Shown: positions 1-5,103 of the stretch, piece after piece
Layout: each line of letters begins with the position of its first letter
Position numbering within the stretch: the first letter of the stretch is position 1
Assembly (NCBI GenBank): GCA_900555915.1
Contig: USNC01000128.1
Location: forward strand, 1 to 5,103
Length of the DNA stretch: 5,103 bases
DNA from: an uncultured Porphyromonadaceae bacterium
GTDB lineage: Bacteria > Bacteroidota > Bacteroidia > Bacteroidales > Muribaculaceae
Reading direction: 5' to 3'
Program-made: the position numbers and the translations under genes
The notes under the pieces: model-generated
Seen by the model: only the letters and a program-made list of their open reading frames with translations
The model's database searches: none
What the model was told of the DNA's origin: nothing

Positions 1-67
1 TCGCTCGCCCAAAACCGCCCCGGGGTTTCTGAAATTTTATGAAATGGGGTCTTAGAACGAGGAAAAC

Positions 68-1054
68 TCAGAAGCTGTAAGAGATACGGAAATTGACAGT
101 GGGATAGACCACGAGGGCTTTCATCAGATTCATGTAGGAATCCACTTTGCCGCGCAGATTGACGAGGTCGTTGAGCACGGTGCCGTCGTGGGTGGTGACC
201 TTCGGCGCGCCGCCCCAGAACTGGACACCGGCGTCGAAGCCGCACTTCCACCTGCCGTCGTCGCTGAGACCGCCTTCATAGCCGAAGCCGACGTAGGGAC
301 GCACTTTCCACACCTTGGCCTTGGCGCTTACGGTGCCGTCGGTGTCGGGCATCATCATGTAGGGGGTGCCGTCCTTGTGGTCGCCGACGTGTATGCCGAG
401 CTGGCCGAGCCCGAGCATCTTTTCCTGAAGCTGCATGGCAATCTCCGGATCAAGATAGACATCGTCGAAGATCGGCTCTTCGATGATGTTCTCGATGAAA
501 TCGTCGGCCGTGATGCCCTTATACATGCGGTCGTACATATTGAGCGCGAGCAGCGATGGCATCTCGGTCATCTTGTTGATGCTCCTGCCCACCGAACTGC
601 CGCCTGCGAAGAAGCCGGCGGTGATATGCCAGTGGCGGTTGCGGAAAGGATAGACGTCGACGAGAAGCCGGAAGGTGGTCATGGTCGGCTTCGACTCCAT
701 ACATACCTCCTTGTCGATGGTCATGCCCGACATTTCATACATCAACTCCTGGATGCGGTCGAACTTGTCGTTGACCTGACCGTCGACGTAGCTGTCGAGG
801 CCAAAGTTCATAGGGATATTGAACTTGGGCATGAAGTCGACGCCCACACGGAGCTTTGTCCATTTGGTGACGGGCGACGCAACCTCGAGGCCGAGGCCGG
901 TGGTGCCGACATTGGCGGCAATCTCAAGACGGTTGAACACCTGATGCTCCTTCATCTTGCCGAAAAGACCTGTGGAGTCTCCACCCGACGGCGTCTGCGC
1001 GAACGCCGGCACAAAAGCGAGAGCCAGCGCGATAATGCTGATGATATTTTTCAT
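68..1054 (-). CDS. Putative outer-membrane beta-barrel protein, function unknown
   Basis: The 328-residue product starts with a clear Sec signal peptide: Lys2, a hydrophobic run at residues 4-17, and a likely cleavage after Ala19 (AFA, then Gln). The mature part has alternating polar and hydrophobic stretches typical of membrane beta strands, at about residues 40-76, 124-157, 245-282 and 314-328. It ends in Phe (ISYSF), the usual C-terminal signal for outer-membrane barrel insertion. Two long, Met- and acid-rich stretches (about 90-122 and 162-240) look partly helical and may be loops or plugs between strands. The C-terminal pattern, with WKCGFDAGVQFWGG followed by a THDGT segment, resembles uncharacterised Bacteroidales proteins that I recall from memory. 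There are two Cys in the mature part (118 and 271). The start at 1054 is supported by the signal peptide and by a promoter about 30 bases upstream. The gene is transcribed alone, away from the pseudouridine synthase gene. Ligand and role cannot be told; a transport or adhesion role would be guesswork. Confidence 0.85.
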   Translation of the reverse strand: MKNIISIIALALAFVPAFAQTPSGGDSTGLFGKMKEHQVFNRLEIAANVGTTGLGLEVASPVTKWTKLRVGVDFMPKFNIPMNFGLDSYVDGQVNDKFDRIQELMYEMSGMTIDKEVCMESKPTMTTFRLLVDVYPFRNRHWHITAGFFAGGSSVGRSINKMTEMPSLLALNMYDRMYKGITADDFIENIIEEPIFDDVYLDPEIAMQLQEKMLGLGQLGIHVGDHKDGTPYMMMPDTDGTVSAKAKVWKVRPYVGFGYEGGLSDDGRWKCGFDAGVQFWGGAPKVTTHDGTVLNDLVNLRGKVDSYMNLMKALVVYPTVNFRISYSF

Positions 1055-1083
1055 AAATCTTAATCTATTGCATAAAAACGATG

Positions 1084-1114
1084 CAAAAGTAACACTTTTT
1101 TTTCAATAATTCAA
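1084..1114 (-). promoter_or_regulatory. Bacteroidetes-type sigma-ABfr promoter for the outer-membrane protein gene
   Basis: Read on the minus strand, TTG (1114-1112) is followed by exactly 20 bases and then TACTTTTG (1091-1084). This is a perfect match to the known Bacteroidetes -7 element TAnnTTTG with a -33 TTG at the expected distance. Transcription would start near 1077, leaving a leader of roughly 20-25 bases before the ATG at 1054. The leader has no purine-rich Shine-Dalgarno motif, which is normal in this phylum. An A-run between the two elements (about 1095-1104 on the complementary strand) is consistent with an AT-rich spacer. Confidence 0.8.
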
Positions 1115-1144
1115 GTTTTGAAAGCCCAACATGACGGCTACAAG

Positions 1145-1189
1145 TTAATTTGGATGATATAAGGATATTAATTTGGATGATATAAGGAT
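1145..1189. repeat. Two perfect 22-base tandem copies, period 23
   Basis: A 22-base unit beginning TTAATTTGGATGATATAAGG occurs at 1145-1166 and again, without a mismatch, at 1168-1189, separated by one base. A third fragment, GGATGAT, continues at 1186-1192. The pair sits in the gap between two divergent genes, upstream of the pseudouridine synthase and behind the outer-membrane protein promoter. The TTAATTTG part of each copy is one base from the TAnnTTTG promoter element, but neither has a TTG at a proper distance. It may be a pair of regulator sites or a simple replication-slippage duplication. Confidence 0.85.
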
Positions 1190-1233
1190 GATTTAGGCAA
1201 TTTTCTCGCCCCAAGTGTTAATATAATGAACAG

Positions 1234-1271
1234 ACAAGCGTAAAAAAAACAATACAAGCGTTAAAAACAAT
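1234..1271. repeat. Imperfect tandem repeat next to the pseudouridine synthase start
   Basis: ACAAGCGTAAAAAAAACAAT (1234-1253) is followed directly by ACAAGCGTTAAAAACAAT (1254-1271). The copies share ACAAGCGT and end in ACAAT; they differ in A-run length and one T insertion. The second copy ends two bases before the ATG at 1274. If transcription starts upstream, the repeat lies in the untranslated leader; its A-rich character fits the unstructured, AT-rich initiation regions used by Bacteroidetes. Confidence 0.7.
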
Positions 1272-1273
1272 AT

Positions 1274-2191
1274 ATGAAACACAAAAACATCCGCACCACC
1301 TGGCAGGAAGACCGCATAATGCGGCGCGAGAACAAAGGGGATGAGACCCTCAACCTCATTGACTTCGCATTCTCCATACTCCCCGATGCAAAGCGGAGCG
1401 ACATAAAGAAATGGCTGAAGTTCGGACATTTCGCCATCAACGGACGCGTATCGACCGCTTTCGACTCTCCCGTGGCTCCCGGAGCGGCGGTGGAACTGAA
1501 CTTCACCCGCCCCTTCGTGGTGTTCTCTCACCCGAGACTGAAACTGGTGTATGAAGACGACGACATCATAGTGGTCGACAAGGGCTACGGCCTGCTGTCG
1601 GTCAGCACCGACTCATCGAAGAAGAGCAATGTAGACACCGCCTACAGCATACTGCGCGACTACGTGAAAGCCGCACACCCCTCCAACAAGATATTCATCG
1701 TGCACCGCCTCGACCGGGACACCTCCGGCCTGATGATATTCGCGAAATCAATGGAGGCGAAGGAAAACCTGCAGCACAACTGGAACAACATGGTGCTCGA
1801 ACGGCGCTACGTGGCGCTGCTCGACGGCGAGATGCAGGAACAGAGCGGCATCATACGCACCAGCCTGGCCGAGACCTCGCAGCATGAGGTCTATTCCGCC
1901 ACCGACGGCAACTCCGGCAAGACCGCCATCACCCGCTACCGCGTGCGCCGCCGAGGCAAGGGACACACGCTGGCGGAGTTCTCGCTCGACACCGGAAGAA
2001 AAAACCAGATAAGGGTGCACGCCCGCGACCTGGGACACCCCATAAGCGGCGACAAGAAATACGGAAGCGGCTCCGGCCCCCTCCACCGCCTCGCCCTACA
2101 CGCCGAGACACTGCGCTTCGCGCATCCGACAACACGCCGCGACATGAATTTCATAAGTCCGGTGCCTTCACAATTCTACAAATATGTATGA
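1274..2191 (+). CDS. RluA-family RNA pseudouridine synthase with S4 domain
   Basis: The enzyme isomerises specific uridines in structured RNA (rRNA or tRNA) to pseudouridine in the cytoplasm. An N-terminal S4 RNA-binding domain spans about residues 25-85 (KRSDIKKWLKFGHFAINGR). The catalytic domain runs from about residue 90 to the end. It carries the RluA signature HRLDRDTSG at 144-152, where Asp147 is the expected catalytic nucleophile, and the conserved TGRKNQIRVH at 240-249 followed by GHPISGDKKYG. All key motifs are intact and the 305-residue length is normal for the RluC/RluD type. Which RNA site is modified cannot be decided from sequence, so no gene symbol is given. The start is uncertain: ATG 1274 has only a TAA (1262) just upstream in frame, while ATG 1319 (Met16, MRRENKGDETL) would still keep the whole S4 domain. 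The stop overlaps the start region of the PAP2-like gene, suggesting one transcript. No convincing promoter was found upstream. Confidence 0.93.
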   Translation: MKHKNIRTTWQEDRIMRRENKGDETLNLIDFAFSILPDAKRSDIKKWLKFGHFAINGRVSTAFDSPVAPGAAVELNFTRPFVVFSHPRLKLVYEDDDIIVVDKGYGLLSVSTDSSKKSNVDTAYSILRDYVKAAHPSNKIFIVHRLDRDTSGLMIFAKSMEAKENLQHNWNNMVLERRYVALLDGEMQEQSGIIRTSLAETSQHEVYSATDGNSGKTAITRYRVRRRGKGHTLAEFSLDTGRKNQIRVHARDLGHPISGDKKYGSGSGPLHRLALHAETLRFAHPTTRRDMNFISPVPSQFYKYV

Positions 2192-2969
2192 CATGAGCGA
2201 CCACAGCGAATATATGCCAAAACCGGAAGGTTGGGTGCCTCCCGCACCGCAACCCGCACCGGATCCCGAGCCCGCGCCCGCGCCAGGGCCGGAACCGACA
2301 CCCGACAAGGAGACGGCCCCGACGGCTGCCGGATTTGAAGACAACACCCCGGCGGAACGTATGGTGACTTTATGCTCCAACGTGCTTTCGTGGCTGTTTG
2401 TGCCGCTGATGATGCCGGTCTACGGCATCATCCTTATCTTCTCGCTCTCGATATTGTCGCTGACATCTTTCCACACTAAACTTTTCTTCACGTCGGTGGT
2501 GTTCGGCGCCAACTTCGTATTGCCGATGCTGATGGTGATACTGATGAAGAAACTGGGCATGATCGACGATATCGGCCTCAACGGCCGGCGCGAACGCCTC
2601 ATACCTTACCTCATCACCATCGTCTGCATGGCGGGCACAGGCTGGTTTCTCCATTTCAAAGGGGCGCCGACGTGGGTGGCAATGTTTTTCGTGGGGGGCG
2701 CACTGGCGGCCTTCATCAACATGCTTGTCAATTTCAGATGGAAGATAAGCGCGCACGCAGCGGGAATAGCGGGAATAGTGGCTATGCTCATACAGATCAC
2801 CAAGGAGGGGTTTCCCGCTCCCGGCATGACCTTATGGATAGTCTCGGCCATTCTGCTCGCCGGGCTGCTCGGCTCGGCAAGGGTGTGGCTGGGGAGGCAC
2901 ACTCTGATGCAGGTGCTGGCCGGAACTGCGGTGGGATTCCTATGCGTCTGGAGCCTCTCGCTTCTTTGA
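2184..2969 (+). CDS. PAP2-like integral membrane protein with proline-rich N-terminus
   Basis: Residues 1-59 are a soluble, Pro/Ala/Glu-rich tail (PAP-type repeats at about 18-40). After it come about seven hydrophobic segments: roughly 66-91, 99-121, 139-157, 163-182, 189-205, 216-232 and 241-261. Family PAP2 enzymes remove phosphate from lipid phosphates or undecaprenyl diphosphate at the membrane, using three motifs. Degraded versions appear in order: RRERLIP (135-141) for KxxxxxxRP, SAHAAG (189-194) for PSGH, and ARVWLGRH with MQV (232-244) for SRxxxxxHxxxD. Both histidines (191, 239) and Arg233 are kept, but the last-motif Asp is Gln243. Activity is thus plausible but not certain, and the substrate is unknown. 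The start at 2184 overlaps the upstream stop by 8 bases. Met4 (ATG at 2193) begins one base after that stop and is an equally good start. The last 30 bases are shared, on the opposite strand, with the lipoprotein-like gene; no terminator hairpin is visible at the end. Confidence 0.75.
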   Translation: MYDMSDHSEYMPKPEGWVPPAPQPAPDPEPAPAPGPEPTPDKETAPTAAGFEDNTPAERMVTLCSNVLSWLFVPLMMPVYGIILIFSLSILSLTSFHTKLFFTSVVFGANFVLPMLMVILMKKLGMIDDIGLNGRRERLIPYLITIVCMAGTGWFLHFKGAPTWVAMFFVGGALAAFINMLVNFRWKISAHAAGIAGIVAMLIQITKEGFPAPGMTLWIVSAILLAGLLGSARVWLGRHTLMQVLAGTAVGFLCVWSLSLL

Positions 2970-3542
2970 GATGACAATGGTCATGAGCGTGCCCTCAAGT
3001 CCGGAAGGTGTGGCCGCCGGGACTGTCTTGAAGTTGATGTCCACATCGCCTGAATCATAGTGATATATGAGTTCCTCATCGTTCTCCGGATTGCGGAAGG
3101 CCGACACGAGATCGGCCGAGTTGAGATTCAGGCTCGCCAGGATATAGGAACGGAGATCATCGTCCATGAGATCGCCCAGGTAGCGGTTGGAGATCTCCGC
3201 CTCGGCGGTGCCGACCACCGTCACTATCCACTCGCCCGGCGAACCCTCGACATCGGTGTAGAGCGGAGTGCCCTGGCCGTCGGTGAGGACGCCTGCGAAA
3301 TCATAGTCGGCGGGTGCAAGCGTCTCCCCCACCCTCACGGCATCGACAATCGACCTCACAGTCATGGCTATATCGTTGTCGGCATGGAAAAGGCTTTCCT
3401 CCCGGGCCACTTCCGACCGGTCGGCCCCCGACTCGCGGGGCGAACATGAAGACGACACCATCATGGCGCCGGACGCACATGCCACCAACGCCAATCTCTC
3501 ACTCTTATTTTTCAAATCACCTATATATCCCATACATTTCAT
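2940..3542 (-). CDS. Putative lipoprotein, unrecognised family
   Basis: I do not recognise this 200-residue protein. The N-terminus has lysines and an arginine (11-16), a short hydrophobic stretch (17-29), and then SSSC with Cys33 followed by SPRESG, a polar linker. This looks like a lipoprotein signal with a loose lipobox. An alternative LVAC (19-22) fits the lipobox better but leaves too short a hydrophobic core. The mature region is acidic. It contains a predicted helix near 55-70, a segment with GEWIVTVVG (103-111) that is probably a strand, a helical stretch at about 116-138, and strand-like segments near 157-173 and 185-193. No Cys follows the lipidation site. Starts at 3542 or 3533 (Met4) are both possible. 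The gene runs divergently from dgt and converges with the PAP2-like gene, so it is probably a single-gene transcript. Evidence that it is real: the signal-like N-terminus, the even codon use, and a full-length open frame opposite no other convincing gene for most of its length. Confidence 0.7.
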   Translation of the reverse strand: MKCMGYIGDLKNKSERLALVACASGAMMVSSSCSPRESGADRSEVAREESLFHADNDIAMTVRSIVDAVRVGETLAPADYDFAGVLTDGQGTPLYTDVEGSPGEWIVTVVGTAEAEISNRYLGDLMDDDLRSYILASLNLNSADLVSAFRNPENDEELIYHYDSGDVDINFKTVPAATPSGLEGTLMTIVISKKREAPDA

Positions 3543-3579
3543 TTCTGAAAGGCTCTTTAAGTGTGTCTGAATTCAACAA

Positions 3580-3623
3580 GCCTGAATCTTTATTGTTTTA
3601 ACTGCTGACATGGATTCTGAGGC
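3580..3623 (-). promoter_or_regulatory. Possible leader hairpin upstream of the lipoprotein-like gene
   Basis: GCCTGAATC (3580-3588) can pair with GATTC (3613-3617) and AGGC (3620-3623), giving nine pairs with a two-base bulge (3618-3619) around a 24-base loop; A3579 and T3624 add a tenth pair. If the candidate promoter at 3643-3650 is right, this lies in the 5' untranslated leader of the lipoprotein-like gene. No T-run follows on either strand, so it is not a typical intrinsic terminator. Chance pairing is possible. Confidence 0.3.
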
Positions 3624-3642
3624 TCTATTCAAAAAAACTGCG

Positions 3643-3650
3643 CAAAATTA
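3643..3650 (-). promoter_or_regulatory. Candidate -7 element for the lipoprotein-like gene
   Basis: On the minus strand 3650-3643 reads TAATTTTG, a full match to the Bacteroidetes -7 consensus TAnnTTTG. The -33 region, about 20 bases further upstream, reads GTGT rather than TTG, so only half of the promoter is well matched. A start near 3636 would give a leader of roughly 90 bases to the ATG at 3542. AT-rich intergenic sequence makes a single eight-base match with two free positions easy to find by chance. Confidence 0.4.
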
Positions 3651-3663
3651 CAAAAAATTTTCC

Positions 3664-3686
3664 ATTCGTAACACTTTTTAACGAAT
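3664..3686. repeat. Inverted repeat in the lipoprotein/dgt divergent gap
   Basis: ATTCGT (3664-3669) and ACGAAT (3681-3686) are perfect reverse complements with an 11-base spacer. The site lies 21 bases before the dgt ATG and overlaps the expected -33 region of the minus-strand promoter candidate. It could be an operator for a dimeric regulator acting on both genes or a small leader hairpin for dgt. A six-base arm in AT-rich DNA is weak evidence by itself. Confidence 0.35.
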
Positions 3687-3707
3687 ATTTTAATTAAATT
3701 TACGGCT

Positions 3708-5030
3708 ATGGACTGGAACAGACTTATCAGCGACAAACGCCTGGGGCTCGAACGATATCACGACCCCAACCCCCACACGCGCTCCGACTTCCAGCGCGAC
3801 TACGACCGGCTGATCTTCTCATCGCCGTTCAGACGGCTTCAGAACAAGACTCAGGTGTTTCCACTGCCGGGTTCCATATTTGTCCACAACCGGCTGACGC
3901 ACAGTCTTGAAGTGTCGTCGGTGGGAAGATCCATGGCCAACGAGGTGCTGAACATCCTGATGGAGCGGCACAAAAACCGCAATTGGGCCGGTAAACTTAT
4001 CAACATGGGCGACATTGTGGCCACGGCCTGCCTCGCCCATGACCTCGGCAACCCTCCCTTCGGACACAACGGGGAGAAAAGCATATCCACTTTCTTCACC
4101 GAAGGGGCGGGAATGCCTCTGGCCAAGGCTCTCACCGCAAGGCAATGGGCCGACTTCTCGAATTTCGAGGGGAACGCCAACTCTTTCCGCCTGCTCACCC
4201 ACCGGTTTGAGGGGCGGCGCGAGGGGGGATTCGCCATGACCTACAGCACGCTGGCCGCTGTGGTGAAATACCCCCACACCAGTCTGCTGGCCGGAGAAAA
4301 GGGTAAATTCGGATATTTCGAGACCGAAGAGGAGATATTTCTCAAAGTGGCCGACGAACTCGGAATACCGCAGACCGAACACGGACGCTATGCGCGCCAT
4401 CCGCTGGTGTTCCTGATTGAGGCCGCCGACGACATATGCTATCAGATAATGGACATAGAAGATGCCCACAAACTGAAGATTCTCACGATCGAGGATGTGA
4501 AAAGTCTGCTTCTCGCCTTTTTCGACGAGAGAGAACAGGCCCATATGCGCGACTCGATGAAAAGGCTCGACGACCCCAACGAACAGGTGGGGTATATGCG
4601 CTCGAAGGTGATCGGAGCCCTCGTAGGCGCCTGCTCAAGGGAATTTGCCCTGCATGAGGACGCCATACTGGCGGGAGACTATGAGGGGCCGCTGGTGGCA
4701 AACGCCGAGGAAAGGATAAGCGACGCCTACCGCCGATGCAGCCTGACCGCATGCGAACGGATATACAACGCTCCCGAGGTGATCGACATCGAGATAGCGG
4801 GCAACCGCATCATCACATATCTGATGGAGAATCTTGTGGAGGCGGTGGTGGCTCCGCAGAAAGCCTACTCGCGGCTGCTGCTCGCAAAGGTGCCGCAGCA
4901 ATACGACGTTCGCTCGCCGCAGCTTAGCACCCGCCTGCAGGGCGTGGGGGACCATGTGGCCGCGATGACCGACGTGTATGCGCTCGACCTCTACCGCACA
5001 CTCAACGGGCATACGCTGCCTGCAGTGTGA
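3708..5030 (+). CDS. dgt: Deoxyguanosinetriphosphate triphosphohydrolase (dGTPase)
   Basis: The enzyme splits dGTP, and in some relatives other dNTPs, into deoxynucleoside and tripolyphosphate in the cytoplasm, and so tunes dNTP pools. It belongs to the metal-dependent HD superfamily. Visible motifs are FRRLQNKTQV (41-50), His65 in NRLTHSLEV, the HD pair His111-Asp112 in CLAHDLGNPPFGHNGE (108-123), and an Asp in EAADDICYQIMD (238-249) that supplies the last metal ligand of the H...HD...D set. NFEGNANSFRLLTH (152-165) is the conserved substrate-pocket stretch, and the C-terminal MTDVYALDLYRTLNGH (420-435) is also typical. At 440 residues it is full length with no lost key residue. ATG 3708 gives the characteristic N-terminus (MDWNRLISDKR). 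The leader is AT-rich without a Shine-Dalgarno motif, and I could not find a convincing promoter. The gene is followed directly by an AT-only heptamer array instead of a hairpin terminator. Confidence 0.96.
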   Translation: MDWNRLISDKRLGLERYHDPNPHTRSDFQRDYDRLIFSSPFRRLQNKTQVFPLPGSIFVHNRLTHSLEVSSVGRSMANEVLNILMERHKNRNWAGKLINMGDIVATACLAHDLGNPPFGHNGEKSISTFFTEGAGMPLAKALTARQWADFSNFEGNANSFRLLTHRFEGRREGGFAMTYSTLAAVVKYPHTSLLAGEKGKFGYFETEEEIFLKVADELGIPQTEHGRYARHPLVFLIEAADDICYQIMDIEDAHKLKILTIEDVKSLLLAFFDEREQAHMRDSMKRLDDPNEQVGYMRSKVIGALVGACSREFALHEDAILAGDYEGPLVANAEERISDAYRRCSLTACERIYNAPEVIDIEIAGNRIITYLMENLVEAVVAPQKAYSRLLLAKVPQQYDVRSPQLSTRLQGVGDHVAAMTDVYALDLYRTLNGHTLPAV

Positions 5031-5034
5031 CACT

Positions 5035-5082
5035 GATTTAGAATTTAAAATTTAAAATTTAAAATTTAGAATTTAAAATTAA
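5035..5082. repeat. AT-only heptamer tandem array, (A/G)AATTTA
   Basis: After a partial unit (GATTTA, 5035-5040), five full heptamers follow: GAATTTA (5041-5047), AAATTTA three times (5048-5068), GAATTTA (5069-5075). A decayed unit, AAATTAA (5076-5082), closes the array. The array begins five bases after the dgt stop. Because AAATTT is its own reverse complement, the array reads nearly alike on both strands and can fold on itself. Similar short AT-rich arrays are, as I recall, frequent between genes in many Bacteroidetes; their role is not established. The remaining bases (5083-5103) hold no recognisable feature. Confidence 0.85.
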
Positions 5083-5103
5083 GCGTTGCGATTACGATTA
5101 TGC

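Noticed and set aside
1..67. A possible gene end (plus-strand frame open to TAG at 53-55) and a weak AAACC/GGTTT hairpin near 14-30
   Set aside because: Only about 17 codons are visible with no recognisable motif, and the stem is five pairs without a proper T-run, so neither a gene nor a terminator can be supported.
188..1063. A 291-codon open frame on the plus strand opposite the outer-membrane protein gene
   Set aside because: It is the mirror of a GC-rich coding frame: its product is rich in Ala, Val, His, Asp and Glu without any domain or signal, whereas the minus-strand protein has a signal peptide, barrel strands and a perfect promoter.
1145..1175. TTAATTTG in each 22-base repeat as promoter elements for the pseudouridine synthase gene
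   Set aside because: Each has one mismatch in the key TA, and no TTG lies 19-21 bases upstream of either copy.
3060..3449. A 129-codon plus-strand frame opposite the lipoprotein-like gene
   Set aside because: It lacks a signal, domain or promoter, and its His/Arg/Gly-rich make-up is that of an antisense shadow; the minus-strand frame has a credible lipoprotein start.
3695..3702. TAAATTTA as a -7 promoter element for dgt
   Set aside because: It misses the final G of TAnnTTTG, has no TTG at the right distance, and would place the transcript start on the ATG itself.
3819..4544. A 241-codon minus-strand frame inside dgt
   Set aside because: It lies fully antisense to a complete, motif-intact dGTPase and shows no domain of its own.
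5100..5103. ATG at 5100-5102 as the start of a downstream gene, perhaps lpxD
   Set aside because: Only one codon is present, so nothing in the sequence supports an identity; the idea rests on recalled gene order alone.

Overview
The window looks like ordinary chromosomal sequence from a Bacteroidota bacterium, most likely order Bacteroidales; a Muribaculaceae-like gut lineage is a guess. Three things point that way: GC-rich genes separated by AT-rich gaps, a near-perfect Bacteroidetes-type promoter (TTG, 20 bases, TACTTTTG) with no Shine-Dalgarno motif, and an outer-membrane protein of a style common in that order. I found five protein genes, no tRNA or rRNA, no CRISPR array, no transposase and no sign of recent transfer.

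Layout from left to right. Positions 1-67 hold no supportable gene. A minus-strand gene (68-1054) encodes a secreted, probably outer-membrane, beta-barrel protein. A 219-base divergent gap (1055-1273) carries its promoter and two unrelated pairs of short tandem repeats. Then two plus-strand genes overlap by up to 8 bases: an S4-domain RluA-family pseudouridine synthase (1274-2191) and a PAP2-like multi-pass membrane protein with a proline-rich N-terminus (2184-2969). The PAP2-like gene meets a convergent minus-strand gene for an unrecognised lipoprotein-like protein (2940-3542); the two coding ends share 30 bases. A 165-base divergent gap (3543-3707) with a candidate promoter and two inverted repeats leads to dgt (3708-5030), a dGTP triphosphohydrolase. 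The window ends in an AT-only heptamer array (about 5035-5082).

The genes do not form an obvious single pathway. The pseudouridine synthase and PAP2-like gene are probably co-transcribed by position, but RNA modification and lipid phosphate chemistry have no evident link. dgt is a nucleotide-pool housekeeping gene. In related genomes I recall it lying beside lipid A genes (lpxD, lpxC-fabZ, lpxA), but the window ends before that can be seen.

I did not find a convincing new biological system. The points most worth a second look are the tail-to-tail gene overlap, the tandem repeats in the first divergent gap, the altered PAP2 motifs, the orphan lipoprotein with its possible structured leader, and the heptamer array after dgt.
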